A DNA stretch of 64,000 nucleotides from Caldilineaceae bacterium (GCA_020846635.1 JADLDO010000049.1:120581-184580); one strand, 5' to 3'; shown: positions 52,329 through 61,453, counted from the first letter of the stretch. Numbers and translations: made by a program. Notes: generated by a model from the letters alone, not told the origin.

Positions 52329-52628
52329 CTACGTCCCCAACTGATGAAACTGTTCCTGATACGCATTATCGGTTACTTCTGTATCTATACAATGGCGGGA
52401 AGTAAGTATCTTTTCCTCGTCGCAAGGAGCATGTTCAAATACCCACCGTACAGCCTGGGCACGTCTTGTTACGCCAAGTTTGTCGTAAATACTGGCAAGA
52501 TGTTTCTCGACAGTGTGGATGCTTATGACAAGAGCTTCGGCAATTTCGTTGTTTGACATGCCGCGTGCGAGAAGACACAATACTTCCTGCTCGCGCGGAG
52601 TTGGACCTTCATTGCGACGTCTTCCCAT
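52329..52628 (-). CDS. Stand-alone LuxR/GerE-type helix-turn-helix protein
   Basis: 99 residues, perfect AGGAGGT site upstream. Residues about 8-65 are a GerE domain: LTPREQEVLCLLARGMSNNEIAEA-like start (TPREQEVLCLLARG) and recognition helix ISIHTVEKHLASIYDKLGV. No receiver or ligand-binding domain. The tail of ~35 residues is unassigned. It lies head-to-head with the STAND ATPase gene (277 bases between starts) and at the head of the leftward mobile-block cluster, so it probably regulates one or both. Confidence 0.88.
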   Translation of the reverse strand: MGRRRNEGPTPREQEVLCLLARGMSNNEIAEALVISIHTVEKHLASIYDKLGVTRRAQAVRWVFEHAPCDEEKILTSRHCIDTEVTDNAYQEQFHQLGT

Positions 52629-52905
52629 GGCTACCTCCTATTTCATGTCGAGAAAGAACAGGGCACTGGTGGGAAATCCTTCTTGGGGCATGTGCCTATA
52701 TTCCCCAAGAAGGGCATCGTCTTGGTCATTGACGACAGTCCGAGTACGATTAAGAAGGGGCTAATCACACGCACCTCGTGCACCCCATGTGGCACCACAG
52801 CATTTGAGCAACCTATATCACCCAGCATATACGCGTTTTCAGGACGGAAAGCGATTCTGCAACATATTGCAACCCTGAAAATTATTGCAGTTGGAAAACA
52901 CTCTC

Positions 52906-55278
52906 ATGTATGACAGCCGGCACTACTTCGACCTGAGTGACTTTTTGCGGCAGCTTGTTGCACATCCTGCTCATAAAACCCAGAAGAACCTAGCCGCAGC
53001 CGTGGACGTAAGCGAGTCCACGCTCTCACGCACCATAAGGCAAGAACTCGGCATCAGTTCCCAGCTTGCCGTCGCAACTAATGTACGGCGGCACCTTGGG
53101 AAACTCCTTTCTCCTGAGCAGGATGAGTTTCTGAGACTCTTTATCGAGTGGTGTCTGGACAAGACATACGGCCAAGCAAGAGAAGAATGGCCGGAACGGT
53201 GGCATCGGATGCGAGAGGGTGAGGCTCTCCTCGGCATATACATAAACGAACAAGAAGAGCTGCATACCTCCTTACGCGAGATGCATCCCCTCTATCCACC
53301 GCCACCACTCACGATGCGCTTCTTCAACTACGAAGAGATGCTCGCACGTGCGTACGAGGGGGTTACGGAATGCAACTCTCCAGTATGGATTGAGGGACTG
53401 AAGGGAGTAGGGAAAACGCGGTTTTTACAGCAGTTGGTAGCGATCCTGAAAGAAGCTACCTCTGCCGACAAGGGGAAGCCTCCAGAGATCATCTGGCTCT
53501 CATGCGATCAAACGGCCCCTGATGAGGGCTGGTATGAGTATGTGCTCACTGCTATTGCCCAAAGCCTGCCACGTCGTGCACTGGCACATACATCTGCCTC
53601 AGTAGAAGAACAGAAGGCAAAAGGACGGGCGCTACTCAACGAGCTTGAACTGCATGCCACTCTGCTTATCCTCGATAACTATCATGTGGTAGACGACCCG
53701 AACCTTGACGAGTGGCTGTTGCAGGTGGGCAACCCAAGTGTGGTTGTTGTGTCAGCCATAACCCATGACAACCATGCATCCCTCTATGAGCGAGCATGGC
53801 AGGTGCCACTTTCAGGATTAGGTGCGCGGGATGGGGTCGAGTTGATGCGCTATTTCGCTACTTGGAAGAATGTGGGAACGGTTGTTCAAGCGCCTGACGA
53901 GGAACTGCTAACTGTGGTGACGCAGATGATGGGCCACCCCGAGGCGCTCCTTTCTGTCGTGATCGAGGCCAAAACAGGCATAAGTCCAACAGATGCGGCC
54001 TTGTATGTGCATCAGGAACACATAGACTGGGAACGTCGCTGGAGTCGCCTGAGCCCATCGGGACAGCAGGTCGGTATGGTCATGACCTTTTTTGCGACTA
54101 GTGCCAGACGCGATGCCATATCGCATACGGTACCCTTGAGCGGCGCTCCGCTCCAAAGGAGCATCGCCGAACTACTGGACCTGCAATTTCTGTATGTGTA
54201 TGAGGCGAAAGGCTCAGAGGTTCCCCGCTACCAGATACACGCCTTGGCCCGGCCGTTTTTGCAGGAGAAGCTCCGGCAAGATCCTACGTTCGAGGCGGAA
54301 GCACGCCAGCGTTGGGTCGCTTACTATCTTGGGTTAGCGTCCCGACATACCGTGGGCAAACTACCAGAGCAGCGATACTGGCACGCGTTGAGCAACTTTG
54401 GGTTTGGTACTATCAGAGTGGAGTGGCCGAATATTGAGGAGGTCCTCCGGTGGGCCGACAGCGTGGGCAACAACGACATCATTCTCGAACTGATGCTTCT
54501 TCTTGTCCATTACCTCGACAAAATGGTGCTTTTTGAAAAACGGCTCATCTATGTCCGGCGGGCAGCAGAAATCGCTGGCATATCCGGCAGGATGGCAGAA
54601 GAAGGATGGCTCCGTGTGGATGGGCTTGGATGGACGCTCATGGAAGAAAGGAAATATCCAGACGCAGAGGAAGAAATCAAGCGCGGGCTCAAAATCGCAC
54701 AAGCGCTTTCCAACCTTACCACCACAGAAAAGAATAGTACGGAGCGAGAGATCGCAGATAACGTGCTGGCACTCGGATACGCGTTTTTGGCCCGCGTGTA
54801 TATAAAGCAACAACAGCTTAACCAGGCTCAGGAACATGTACAGGCTATCCGAGATCTCCAGTATTGGCCCGTCATCCAGAGCAGGGTGGACTATGTGAGG
54901 GGGCTGATTGCACTTGCTCTGCATCATCTTGACGAAGCTATCGAGCTGCTGCGAAGGTCGAACGAAGCAAGCCAGATTATGGAAATTGGAGGTTCACACG
55001 AACTTGGTTACGCATATCTGAATAGGGGGAAGGCCGGAGATTACGATTGGGCGAGAAAAGTATTCCTCGAAGTCATAGAGGCGTATGCACCGGACATCAC
55101 CATCGAGGTAATTCAATGCTATCTTGGCCTTGCACACGCCTATGAGAAATTAGGCGATCTTGCCGAGGCTCACCTATATGCGCAAAAAGCGCGTGATGCT
55201 CTGGGCAGTATGTATCCAGGACACGACTTAATGAAAGATATCTGGAGGTTTTTGGACGAGCATTGTGGTTTGGCGTGA
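52906..55278 (+). CDS. STAND-type ATPase with N-terminal HTH and C-terminal TPR-like repeats
   Basis: 790 residues from the ATG at 52906. Layout: an HTH-like segment (about 20-60; TQKNLAAAVDVSESTLSRTIRQE), a linker, an NB-ARC/NACHT-like ATPase with Walker A EGLKGVGKTR (about 162-171) and Walker B LLILDNYHVV near 257, a winged-helix part, and helical TPR-like repeats from about 490 to the end (PDAEEEIKRGLKIAQALS, LNQAQEHVQAIRDLQ). STAND proteins are switches that oligomerise on sensing a signal and serve as MalT-like transcription regulators or defence sensors (Avs-like). No effector nuclease or protease domain is seen, so a regulator is as likely as a defence protein. Confidence 0.85.
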   Translation: MYDSRHYFDLSDFLRQLVAHPAHKTQKNLAAAVDVSESTLSRTIRQELGISSQLAVATNVRRHLGKLLSPEQDEFLRLFIEWCLDKTYGQAREEWPERWHRMREGEALLGIYINEQEELHTSLREMHPLYPPPPLTMRFFNYEEMLARAYEGVTECNSPVWIEGLKGVGKTRFLQQLVAILKEATSADKGKPPEIIWLSCDQTAPDEGWYEYVLTAIAQSLPRRALAHTSASVEEQKAKGRALLNELELHATLLILDNYHVVDDPNLDEWLLQVGNPSVVVVSAITHDNHASLYERAWQVPLSGLGARDGVELMRYFATWKNVGTVVQAPDEELLTVVTQMMGHPEALLSVVIEAKTGISPTDAALYVHQEHIDWERRWSRLSPSGQQVGMVMTFFATSARRDAISHTVPLSGAPLQRSIAELLDLQFLYVYEAKGSEVPRYQIHALARPFLQEKLRQDPTFEAEARQRWVAYYLGLASRHTVGKLPEQRYWHALSNFGFGTIRVEWPNIEEVLRWADSVGNNDIILELMLLLVHYLDKMVLFEKRLIYVRRAAEIAGISGRMAEEGWLRVDGLGWTLMEERKYPDAEEEIKRGLKIAQALSNLTTTEKNSTEREIADNVLALGYAFLARVYIKQQQLNQAQEHVQAIRDLQYWPVIQSRVDYVRGLIALALHHLDEAIELLRRSNEASQIMEIGGSHELGYAYLNRGKAGDYDWARKVFLEVIEAYAPDITIEVIQCYLGLAHAYEKLGDLAEAHLYAQKARDALGSMYPGHDLMKDIWRFLDEHCGLA

Positions 55279-55305
55279 ATCCTATACCTTCACCTAAAAC
55301 GAGCG

Positions 55306-56349
55306 TCATCTGACATACCTCGGATATACACAGTGAAGCGGATAAAACTCAAAGTAATCTTTCTCATCAAACCAGGCGCATTTGAAGAGTCTCAGGGGAA
55401 GTTTGGTATGTGACGCAAGTGCCAGAGCGTAGATCGTGAGTTGGCTTACCGGATTGATTTTCTGCGCCTCCGGTTTGTAATCCAGTATGTGAATGTAACC
55501 ATTTCGTACCTGGACTATGTCAATGTGACCCGTGATTGGGCCATCCTGCTCGGTAAGCGGTACTCGAAAACCAGCCTGTAGGAAATAGCGAATGTTATCT
55601 GGAGTAAGATAAACAGGCACTTCACAGGCAAGGGTCGAACTATCATTTATAAGCATAAAGTCTTGAATTTGGGGATGACGCTCTTTGTTACGCTTGGCAA
55701 GGACAAGTCCTAAAAGGGCTAAATCGTTGGCAAGATTTGCTTTCCGAGAGCGGGCAACCGGTGGAAGGTTCATGTTTACCTGGGAGGAACGAAGTTTTGG
55801 TTTGTTGGTATCGACTTCCTCTTGGACAAACATATGATGGGGGAATGAGTTCCCCATTACCGTATGAAGGTACGTCTGAAGTTTTGCATAATCCTGGGGA
55901 TGAACAAGCGCCCTTTTTAGAAGTGCTAGTTTCGCCAAATGTAGCTTGTATCCATAGGTCTGTCGGTGTTTGAAAACATAAGACAGAATCATCTCCTCTG
56001 GTCTATAAAGCTTCTGTGCCTGGGCGCGCAGACGATTGAAGGTGCATATAGGCTTATAGCGTTCAAGCCACAGGGATATGGTGCGGCGAGGAACTTTGAG
56101 ACGATGATGTCTTGCGATGAGCGCAGAAACCTCACTCTGAGAATAACCCAGGTTGTAGTAGCTCAGTGCTTTGATTATGACATGAGGGGGATACTTTACT
56201 CGTGCAATGGTTTCAGTTGAGAAATATCTGAAACAGGATTTGCAGAGATACAGCGGAATCACGCGGTGCTGGTTTCTGCGTGTGCCTTTGCGAATGATGG
56301 CGCGGGCATGACAGTGTGGGCAGAAGCGGGGTTTGTAGGGGACGGACAT
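55306..56349 (-). CDS. Zinc-ribbon / HTH protein with PD-(D/E)XK (RecB/Cas4-like) nuclease motif
   Basis: 347 residues. N-terminal zinc ribbon (Cys10, Cys13, Cys36, Cys39 in FCPHCHA and YLCKSCF) and a helix-turn-helix (about 66-98), as in IS1-type InsA or other transposase N-termini. The C-terminal part has a RecB-like nuclease pattern: Glu243, Asp277 in GHIDIVQV, Asp290-Tyr-Lys292 in HILDYKPEA, and Gln303-X3-Tyr307 in SQLTIYALA (the QXXXY motif of RecB/Cas4/AddB nucleases). Function unknown; a programmed or transposon-like endonuclease is an attractive reading. Convergent with the STAND gene, 27 bases apart. Confidence 0.75.
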   Translation of the reverse strand: MSVPYKPRFCPHCHARAIIRKGTRRNQHRVIPLYLCKSCFRYFSTETIARVKYPPHVIIKALSYYNLGYSQSEVSALIARHHRLKVPRRTISLWLERYKPICTFNRLRAQAQKLYRPEEMILSYVFKHRQTYGYKLHLAKLALLKRALVHPQDYAKLQTYLHTVMGNSFPHHMFVQEEVDTNKPKLRSSQVNMNLPPVARSRKANLANDLALLGLVLAKRNKERHPQIQDFMLINDSSTLACEVPVYLTPDNIRYFLQAGFRVPLTEQDGPITGHIDIVQVRNGYIHILDYKPEAQKINPVSQLTIYALALASHTKLPLRLFKCAWFDEKDYFEFYPLHCVYPRYVR

Positions 56350-56905
56350 ACAGGAGGAAATTATACCATTCGATACGCTGGCGCGCCGTGAAGTGATGCG
56401 AAGAACCGGCAGTGCGGGTAATGAGAAGTGCCGGAAAAGATCAGGATTTTGATGTTGTTAACATCAGCGCCTGGGGCACACTGGCTATCGTGGAATTGGT
56501 AGCTTTTAGGTTGTCGTGGCGGGACTCCGCATTGAGGGAGTTGACGTGTTGGGTGATGAAGAATGCTGGTGCGAGGGGCATGGGTGTTTTTGGCGGGCTG
56601 GGGTGGTGTTGAAAAACTGAGAACGAATACCGCTGTTCCTCTTGAACTGGTGCTCGTGGATCTGTATCATGTAGGAATATGGGCGTAATCCGCAGTCCGG
56701 TTTGTTCCTTTTGTCCTTCTCGTCGCCTCGTTGTTCTCTTTACCGCATCCTTCATTCGAATTGCAGTTTTCATGCCAAGTGCTGTCAACAAATAGATATG
56801 GTCTGGGCTACTGGAACGAATAAAATCTCATTATCTGTTGCAAATAGCATTCTTTAGTGATAATTTATTAGCATTACACAGTAAAATTATCACAATTTGT
56901 AAACT
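56350..56905. other. 556-base intergenic region
   Basis: No supported gene. A minus-strand frame (56441-56791) is Arg/Pro-rich with no ribosome site or family. The right end is AT-rich (56815-56905) and probably contains the promoter of the tail-fibre-like gene. Composition changes here to the AT-richer right segment. Confidence 0.45.
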
Positions 56906-57421
56906 ATGGCGCGATTACCAACACCAGGTGGAGATGCAGATACATGGGGAGACGTATTAAACGAATACCTAGAAGTCGAGCATAATGCTGACGGCACCCA
57001 CAAAACGGACTATTTGCCCAAATCGGGTGGTACTATGACCGGCGATGTGAATATGGGCGATCACGTACTCTCGCAGGCGGAAATAAAAGACTACGGCGAA
57101 ACCGTCGTGACTGCCAACAGTGGAGAAAGTTACGCAGTAAACCTTGCAAACGGAAACATACTTGAATTAACCCTTACCGCGAGTTGCATCCTCTCATTCT
57201 CGAACCCTCCAGCAACCGGTAAAGCCGGATCAGTAACCCTCGTACTTCACCAAGATGGAACAGGCAACCATACAATCACCTGGCCTGATAGTGTCACGTG
57301 GGCTGGCGGTACTGCACCGACTCTATCAACAGCGGCTGGAGCCATAGATATTATCCAATTATTTACTACTGACGGCGGGACAACCTGGCGAGGATTCTTG
57401 GCAGGGACAAATTTTAGTTAA
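56906..57421 (+). CDS. Phage-tail-fibre-like structural protein
   Basis: 171 residues. N-terminal module RLPTPGGDADTWGDVLNEYL, a recurrent start of phage-tail and surface proteins, then SGGTMTGDVNMG (tail-fibre repeat) and a beta-rich C-terminus with GSVTLVLHQDGTGNHTITWP and TTDGGTTWRGFLAG. Probably an assembly or adhesion part of a surface appendage or defective phage. The next gene encodes a propeller protein 29 bases downstream. Confidence 0.72.
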   Translation: MARLPTPGGDADTWGDVLNEYLEVEHNADGTHKTDYLPKSGGTMTGDVNMGDHVLSQAEIKDYGETVVTANSGESYAVNLANGNILELTLTASCILSFSNPPATGKAGSVTLVLHQDGTGNHTITWPDSVTWAGGTAPTLSTAAGAIDIIQLFTTDGGTTWRGFLAGTNFS

Positions 57422-57450
57422 CAGTTAGCTAAGTACAATTAGAAGGAGGT

Positions 57451-58593
57451 ATGCTTTTTACGAGATTACTTACTACCATTGCAGGCGGTGAGGAGTTTGT
57501 CGCGGTACGCGTTAGCAAAACTCCGAGTGCTACGGTATGGGAGGAGGTGCGTTCGCTTGGCTCATACGTATTGCTGGATATGCAGTCTGATGGCACGTTG
57601 TTGGCACGTGACAGCCAGCGATTGTGGAAATCAACTGACGAGGCCGCTAATTGGGCGGTGCTTACCTATCAGCTACCTAACAACACATTTTTCCCGTCGC
57701 CGATCATCGCGGCGCGCGTCATGGGTGATGGTAACGTAGTGGTCTGGTGTTATAACGGCAACATCTACCGCTCTAATGCCAATACGCTGGATACCGGATT
57801 TACTCAGGTTGGTACGACTGTCAACAATCCTGGCAAAACTCCCACCAACGCCTACGGCACATTTGTGTACAACCAGTACGCCATGTACAACGAGTATGGT
57901 AACGAGCCCGCCAACAATGCACACTACAGCAACGACTATGGCGCAACCTGGATAAACGTATTGACATTGCCTACCGATGCTGTGCCCGCCGATCAAAACC
58001 ACATGCACAACGTTGCTTACGATCAATACGATGACATGCTGTGGGTTGTCAATGGCGACATGGGCAACCGCATGATCTGGTACTCGCTTGACCAAGGCAC
58101 AACCTGGACGCAGTTGTGCGATTTTGGCGAGTTCGGCAGCATAGGCAACATGATTCAAGTAATTCCGTTGCCTGAATGCATCCTGTTGCTGACGGACGAC
58201 GATTTGTCGGGGGCGTACAAACTGCGGAGACGGCGCAACCCCAACCAGGGCTACACCATAGATGATCTGGAATTGGCTTACAAAGTCGCCACCGTCACAG
58301 GTTCGTTACCCGTTGGAACACGCCCTGTCATACAGTATGGCGACGATGCCTGCTGTTATTTCTCATTTGAGTTTTATAGCTCGTCACAGTCGGCATTGCT
58401 CAGTCACATCTATGCCACACGTGATGGTGTGGCTTTCTACGACATTGCACAGAGCAGTTACACGCCGACTGGCAGTGGCGCGTTTGGTGTTTCGTGCCTC
58501 ATGGGGCCAGCAAGTAACGGCTACATCTACGGCCAACACAGCCAAGGTGCAGGGCGCTACCTGATTAGATTTGCTGCACCGACATGGAGCTAG
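57451..58593 (+). CDS. Beta-propeller (BNR/sialidase-like) surface protein
   Basis: 380 residues with repeating SxDxGxTW Asp-box-like motifs: WKSTDEAANWAVL, YSNDYGATWINVL, YSLDQGTTWTQL. These are characteristic of BNR/exo-alpha-sialidase propellers. No signal peptide is clear, and no catalytic Arg triad is identifiable. GGAGGT lies almost directly before the ATG. Together with the preceding gene it resembles a phage tail adhesin and receptor-binding unit. Confidence 0.75.
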   Translation: MLFTRLLTTIAGGEEFVAVRVSKTPSATVWEEVRSLGSYVLLDMQSDGTLLARDSQRLWKSTDEAANWAVLTYQLPNNTFFPSPIIAARVMGDGNVVVWCYNGNIYRSNANTLDTGFTQVGTTVNNPGKTPTNAYGTFVYNQYAMYNEYGNEPANNAHYSNDYGATWINVLTLPTDAVPADQNHMHNVAYDQYDDMLWVVNGDMGNRMIWYSLDQGTTWTQLCDFGEFGSIGNMIQVIPLPECILLLTDDDLSGAYKLRRRRNPNQGYTIDDLELAYKVATVTGSLPVGTRPVIQYGDDACCYFSFEFYSSSQSALLSHIYATRDGVAFYDIAQSSYTPTGSGAFGVSCLMGPASNGYIYGQHSQGAGRYLIRFAAPTWS

Positions 58594-58905
58594 CCGCCAG
58601 CGAATAAGTAAAATCATTGCCACATGAACAACAAGTATGGATGAAAGTTTTACTGTGACAGTTCCCTGGAGTATTCAAAATTTACCGCCCATATGGACCA
58701 CTGGAGAAACCAGAAGATATTGTTCTTTGTGAGGAACTAGTTTGCTGTGATATTCCCTGAAGGAAATGTTTGATGCCTCCCACTCCGACAACAAGTGAGA
58801 AGATAACCAGGAGAAACTGCTTACGGGTTAAATTTGATTGCATGAGTGATTCAAACATAGGAATATACTACCAAGTTGTGGTTGTTATTGTCAACTTATT
58901 TTTGG
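58594..58905. other. 312-base convergent intergenic region
   Basis: Between the propeller gene and tatC (converging). No clear gene or perfect terminator hairpin seen; AT-rich. Confidence 0.4.
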
Positions 58906-59670
58906 TCACGTCATTTTCTTCTTCTCGCTTATCCTTTCACTAAGCACCACACCAAGCAGACTAATTTCATACAGCAAAAACAAAGGTATAGCAAGCAGGA
59001 GTTGGTTAATGAGATCGGGCGTGGGTGTCAGAACCGCGCCTACCACACAACTTGCCACCAAGCTATGGCGCTGATAGCCAATCAAATCTTTCCTTGTCAC
59101 GATACCTGTAAGAGATGTAAAGAGTATAAGCAGGGGAAGTTGAAAAAATAGTGAAAATGCCAGGATATAGCGGGTTACAAAGGTTAGATATTCGGAAGCT
59201 GATAGGAGCGGTGTTAAGTTCTCATTCTGGAAATATTCAGACACCAGTAAGGTAGCTGGCAGACTCACGGCATAACCATAAGCGGCACCCAGTAAAGCAA
59301 GTAGTGTTGAGGCCAAAATCCATATCGAAAGTTGCGGTTGAAACTTGCCGGGAACAGCAGGTTCGAGAAAACGCCAGAGATGATAAAGCGAGACGGGGCT
59401 TGCCAGCATCACCCCAGACAAAAAACAAATCTCAAAAGTAAAGCTCATCGCCCCCACAGGCGTGCCATAATACAGTTTTTCTTTACCAATCGGCCATAGC
59501 AGGAAAGCTATTAGTTGGTTTCGATGGAAGTAGCTAAAGCCTGTGGTCAATCCAATGGCGGCAACGATATACAATAACCGCCGACGGATTTCATCTATAT
59601 GCTCAACAAAAGGCTTGGCCGTATCCTGCTTGTGCTGGAGGTGATTAAGCCCTACTTTTATGCTTGTCAT
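58906..59670 (-). CDS. tatC: Sec-independent protein translocase subunit TatC
   Basis: 254 residues from the ATG at 59670, overlapping the end of tatA by 26 bases. Six transmembrane helices; TatC hallmarks: PFVEHIDEIRRRLLYIV at the N-terminus, the FTFEICFLSGVMLASPVSLYHLW segment (about 80-105), and the LTPTPDLINQLLLAIPLFLLYE region. It recognises twin-arginine signal peptides and forms the core of the Tat translocon with TatA. A longer frame upstream from 59784 is tatA overlap. Confidence 0.92.
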   Translation of the reverse strand: MTSIKVGLNHLQHKQDTAKPFVEHIDEIRRRLLYIVAAIGLTTGFSYFHRNQLIAFLLWPIGKEKLYYGTPVGAMSFTFEICFLSGVMLASPVSLYHLWRFLEPAVPGKFQPQLSIWILASTLLALLGAAYGYAVSLPATLLVSEYFQNENLTPLLSASEYLTFVTRYILAFSLFFQLPLLILFTSLTGIVTRKDLIGYQRHSLVASCVVGAVLTPTPDLINQLLLAIPLFLLYEISLLGVVLSERISEKKKMT

Positions 59671-59827
59671 TTTTTGAATCGGGTTCCAGCGGATCGCTGA
59701 ATCCTTTGCGTAACTCACGAATAGCCGCACCGAGAGAGCGGGACAGCTCTGGGATTTTTTTGCCACCAAAGAGGAGTAACACAATCAGGAGAATGACGAT
59801 AAGCTCTTGTAAACCGATTCCAAACAT
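59645..59827 (-). CDS. tatA: Sec-independent protein translocase subunit TatA
   Basis: 60 residues. TatA/E signature: MFGIGLQELIVILLIVLLLFGGKKIPELSRSLG with the conserved Phe-Gly (FGGKKIPEL) and an amphipathic helix, then a charged tail. It forms the protein-conducting pore with TatC. First in the tatA-tatC pair and divergent to the secreted fibronectin-type gene. Confidence 0.95.
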   Translation of the reverse strand: MFGIGLQELIVILLIVLLLFGGKKIPELSRSLGAAIRELRKGFSDPLEPDSKNDKHKSRA

Positions 59828-59877
59828 ACTATAGTATATAGTACAAATAAATCTGATAATTGCAATAGATATTGCAA
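59827..59877. promoter_or_regulatory. Divergent promoter region with two palindromes (tatA / secreted protein)
   Basis: Only 56 bases separate the divergent starts. TACTATAGTA (59827-59836) and TTGCAATA-GA-TATTGCAA (59860-59877, 8-base perfect arms) are the notable elements; the second lies just before the ATG at 59884 and could be an operator for both genes. Confidence 0.4.
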
Positions 59878-59883
59878 CATTCT

Positions 59884-60660
59884 ATGCAAGAGCCACATAC
59901 ACTACACGCTGCTTCCTTCTTTGTCAGGCTGAGTATCCGGGTACTCAGCCTGGTACTTTTCTTGGCGGTAACACAGACGCAGGTATATGCAGCCTACAAT
60001 CAAGGAACCTACGGGAGTGGCGTCTACAACGGAAGCTCGACTCCTATACCAACGCCCACCAATTCCCAAAGCAGTTCTTCTGGCGGCCAAACACTTGGTG
60101 CGTCCGATTCCAAGCCGCCAAGCTGTAGCGACCAACCTCCAGGCAGTGCGTCAGACCTTTTTCAGATTGACCGCATAGGCAAATCTGCCCGTTTGTATTT
60201 TGCCCCAGCTAAGGAGCCATACAACAAGTACATTATTGCCTATGGCGTTGACGACCGCACCGAACAGTTCGGTGTCCAGTTTGATATAGGACATTCAACA
60301 GGAGTCATCGACTACACCATTAATGAGTTGGAACCTAGCGCCGCTTATACTTTCAAAGTGCGGGCGGGCAACGGCTGCGCGACTGGGGAATGGAGCAACA
60401 TCCTCAAGGCAGGCCCGGTCACAAGTGTCAAATTGTCATTTTACCGTGTGGGTAGTAGTAGCAGTGGCGACGCCAGAACAAACACATCAGCTACTTCATA
60501 TGAAGAGAACGTCGTTTCAGAACCGTCGGCAAGAATAACAAAAGCCATAGAAACGCAAAAGGTGAATCCGCAACCATCCTCACCTGCGCCCCGTCCCCAA
60601 ATTCCCACAACTCAGAACCAAGGTGGACTCTGGCAGTGGATCTTGAATCTATTCAGGTGA
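59884..60660 (+). CDS. Secreted fibronectin type III-like protein
   Basis: 258 residues. Signal peptide (about 15-38, cleavage near VYAAY), a Gly/Tyr/Ser/Thr-rich low-complexity stretch (YNQGTYGSGVYNGSSTP), one fibronectin-III-type domain (about 85-180; DLFQIDRIGKSARLYFAP, INELEPSAAYTFKVRAGNGC), then a Pro/Gln-rich segment and a C-terminal WQWILNLFR hydrophobic end. No twin-arginine motif, so export is probably Sec-dependent despite the neighbouring tat genes. Surface or wall attachment is inferred. Confidence 0.75.
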   Translation: MQEPHTLHAASFFVRLSIRVLSLVLFLAVTQTQVYAAYNQGTYGSGVYNGSSTPIPTPTNSQSSSSGGQTLGASDSKPPSCSDQPPGSASDLFQIDRIGKSARLYFAPAKEPYNKYIIAYGVDDRTEQFGVQFDIGHSTGVIDYTINELEPSAAYTFKVRAGNGCATGEWSNILKAGPVTSVKLSFYRVGSSSSGDARTNTSATSYEENVVSEPSARITKAIETQKVNPQPSSPAPRPQIPTTQNQGGLWQWILNLFR

Positions 60661-60739
60661 TTCTTCACCGACCAAGGTGGACGAAGGTCATCCAGAAAAC
60701 CACACCTTTTTTCTATCAGTCTTGCTATACTTTTCGTAT

Positions 60740-61081
60740 ATGCCTGAAAGCGAGCGAAAATTCTCTATTCCATCGTGGGCCGAACTCGAACGCCGTCAGG
60801 ATATGGCCTGGCTGAACGGAAATTTGCATCACTTTTGGCCTATGGCGCAGAGTGGGTATGAGGAGGTAGGGCGCGGCGCTCTGGTTTCTGATATGGTTAT
60901 AGAGCCCCAAAACGGCATTCGGCCCATCGTCTACTGCCCCCAGGAATTAATCGTTGCCCTTGGCGATCATGATGCCATTCGGATGGTTGCCCAATATGAG
61001 CCGGAGTGGCAATTTGTGGCGATGCTCTTGAAGGCTGAAAAGCGAGTGAGTACCTATCGCATTGGTGTTTATGAGCGATGA
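60740..61081 (+). CDS. Hypothetical protein
   Basis: 113 residues from the ATG at 60740. Compact alpha/beta sequence (FSIPSWAELERRQDMAWL, GDHDAIRMVAQYEPEWQFVAMLLKAEKRV), many Trp and Met. No family recognised, and no strong ribosome site is visible. Confidence 0.5.
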   Translation: MPESERKFSIPSWAELERRQDMAWLNGNLHHFWPMAQSGYEEVGRGALVSDMVIEPQNGIRPIVYCPQELIVALGDHDAIRMVAQYEPEWQFVAMLLKAEKRVSTYRIGVYER

Positions 61082-61453
61082 TCTGAACTGACTTCGACTC
61101 CCGAAAGTTCCACACCTACCAGTTTTTCGGCAAAATGGCGTACAAATTGCACAGTGGGGTTATGTAAGAAGGAGGCACACAAGAAAACGTGCCCCTTGTT
61201 TTTGTCAGGGCGTAGCGATTGAATTATGTACGTTTGAGGTTTGTCTCATCGCTGGTGTGTCTGGTTAATTTCATTATACAGAACTCCACACAGATGGCAT
61301 GAGGATTTATTTAAGACTGATAGGGCAGGTTGCGGTGGTTGACTCCAGAACAAATGGTCTGTACAATCAGCACTTGATGATATCTGGCCCAGCTTATTAT
61401 GACCTGGCTATCGAGTGTCACGACTGAACCAAATCCTCAGAAAGATGTAAATA
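61082..61453. other. 372-base intergenic region with one terminator
   Basis: Contains the plus-strand terminator at 61169-61206; the remainder is AT-rich with no gene supported. Confidence 0.5.
61169..61206 (+). terminator. Intrinsic terminator
   Basis: AAGGAGGCAC and GTGCCCCTT pair with one bulged A (nine pairs) around ACAAGAAAAC, followed by GTTTTTGT. It lies 88 bases after the stop of the gene at 60740. Confidence 0.7.

Noticed and set aside
56441..56791. 116-residue Arg/Pro-rich minus-strand frame
   Set aside because: No ribosome site, low complexity and no family resemblance.
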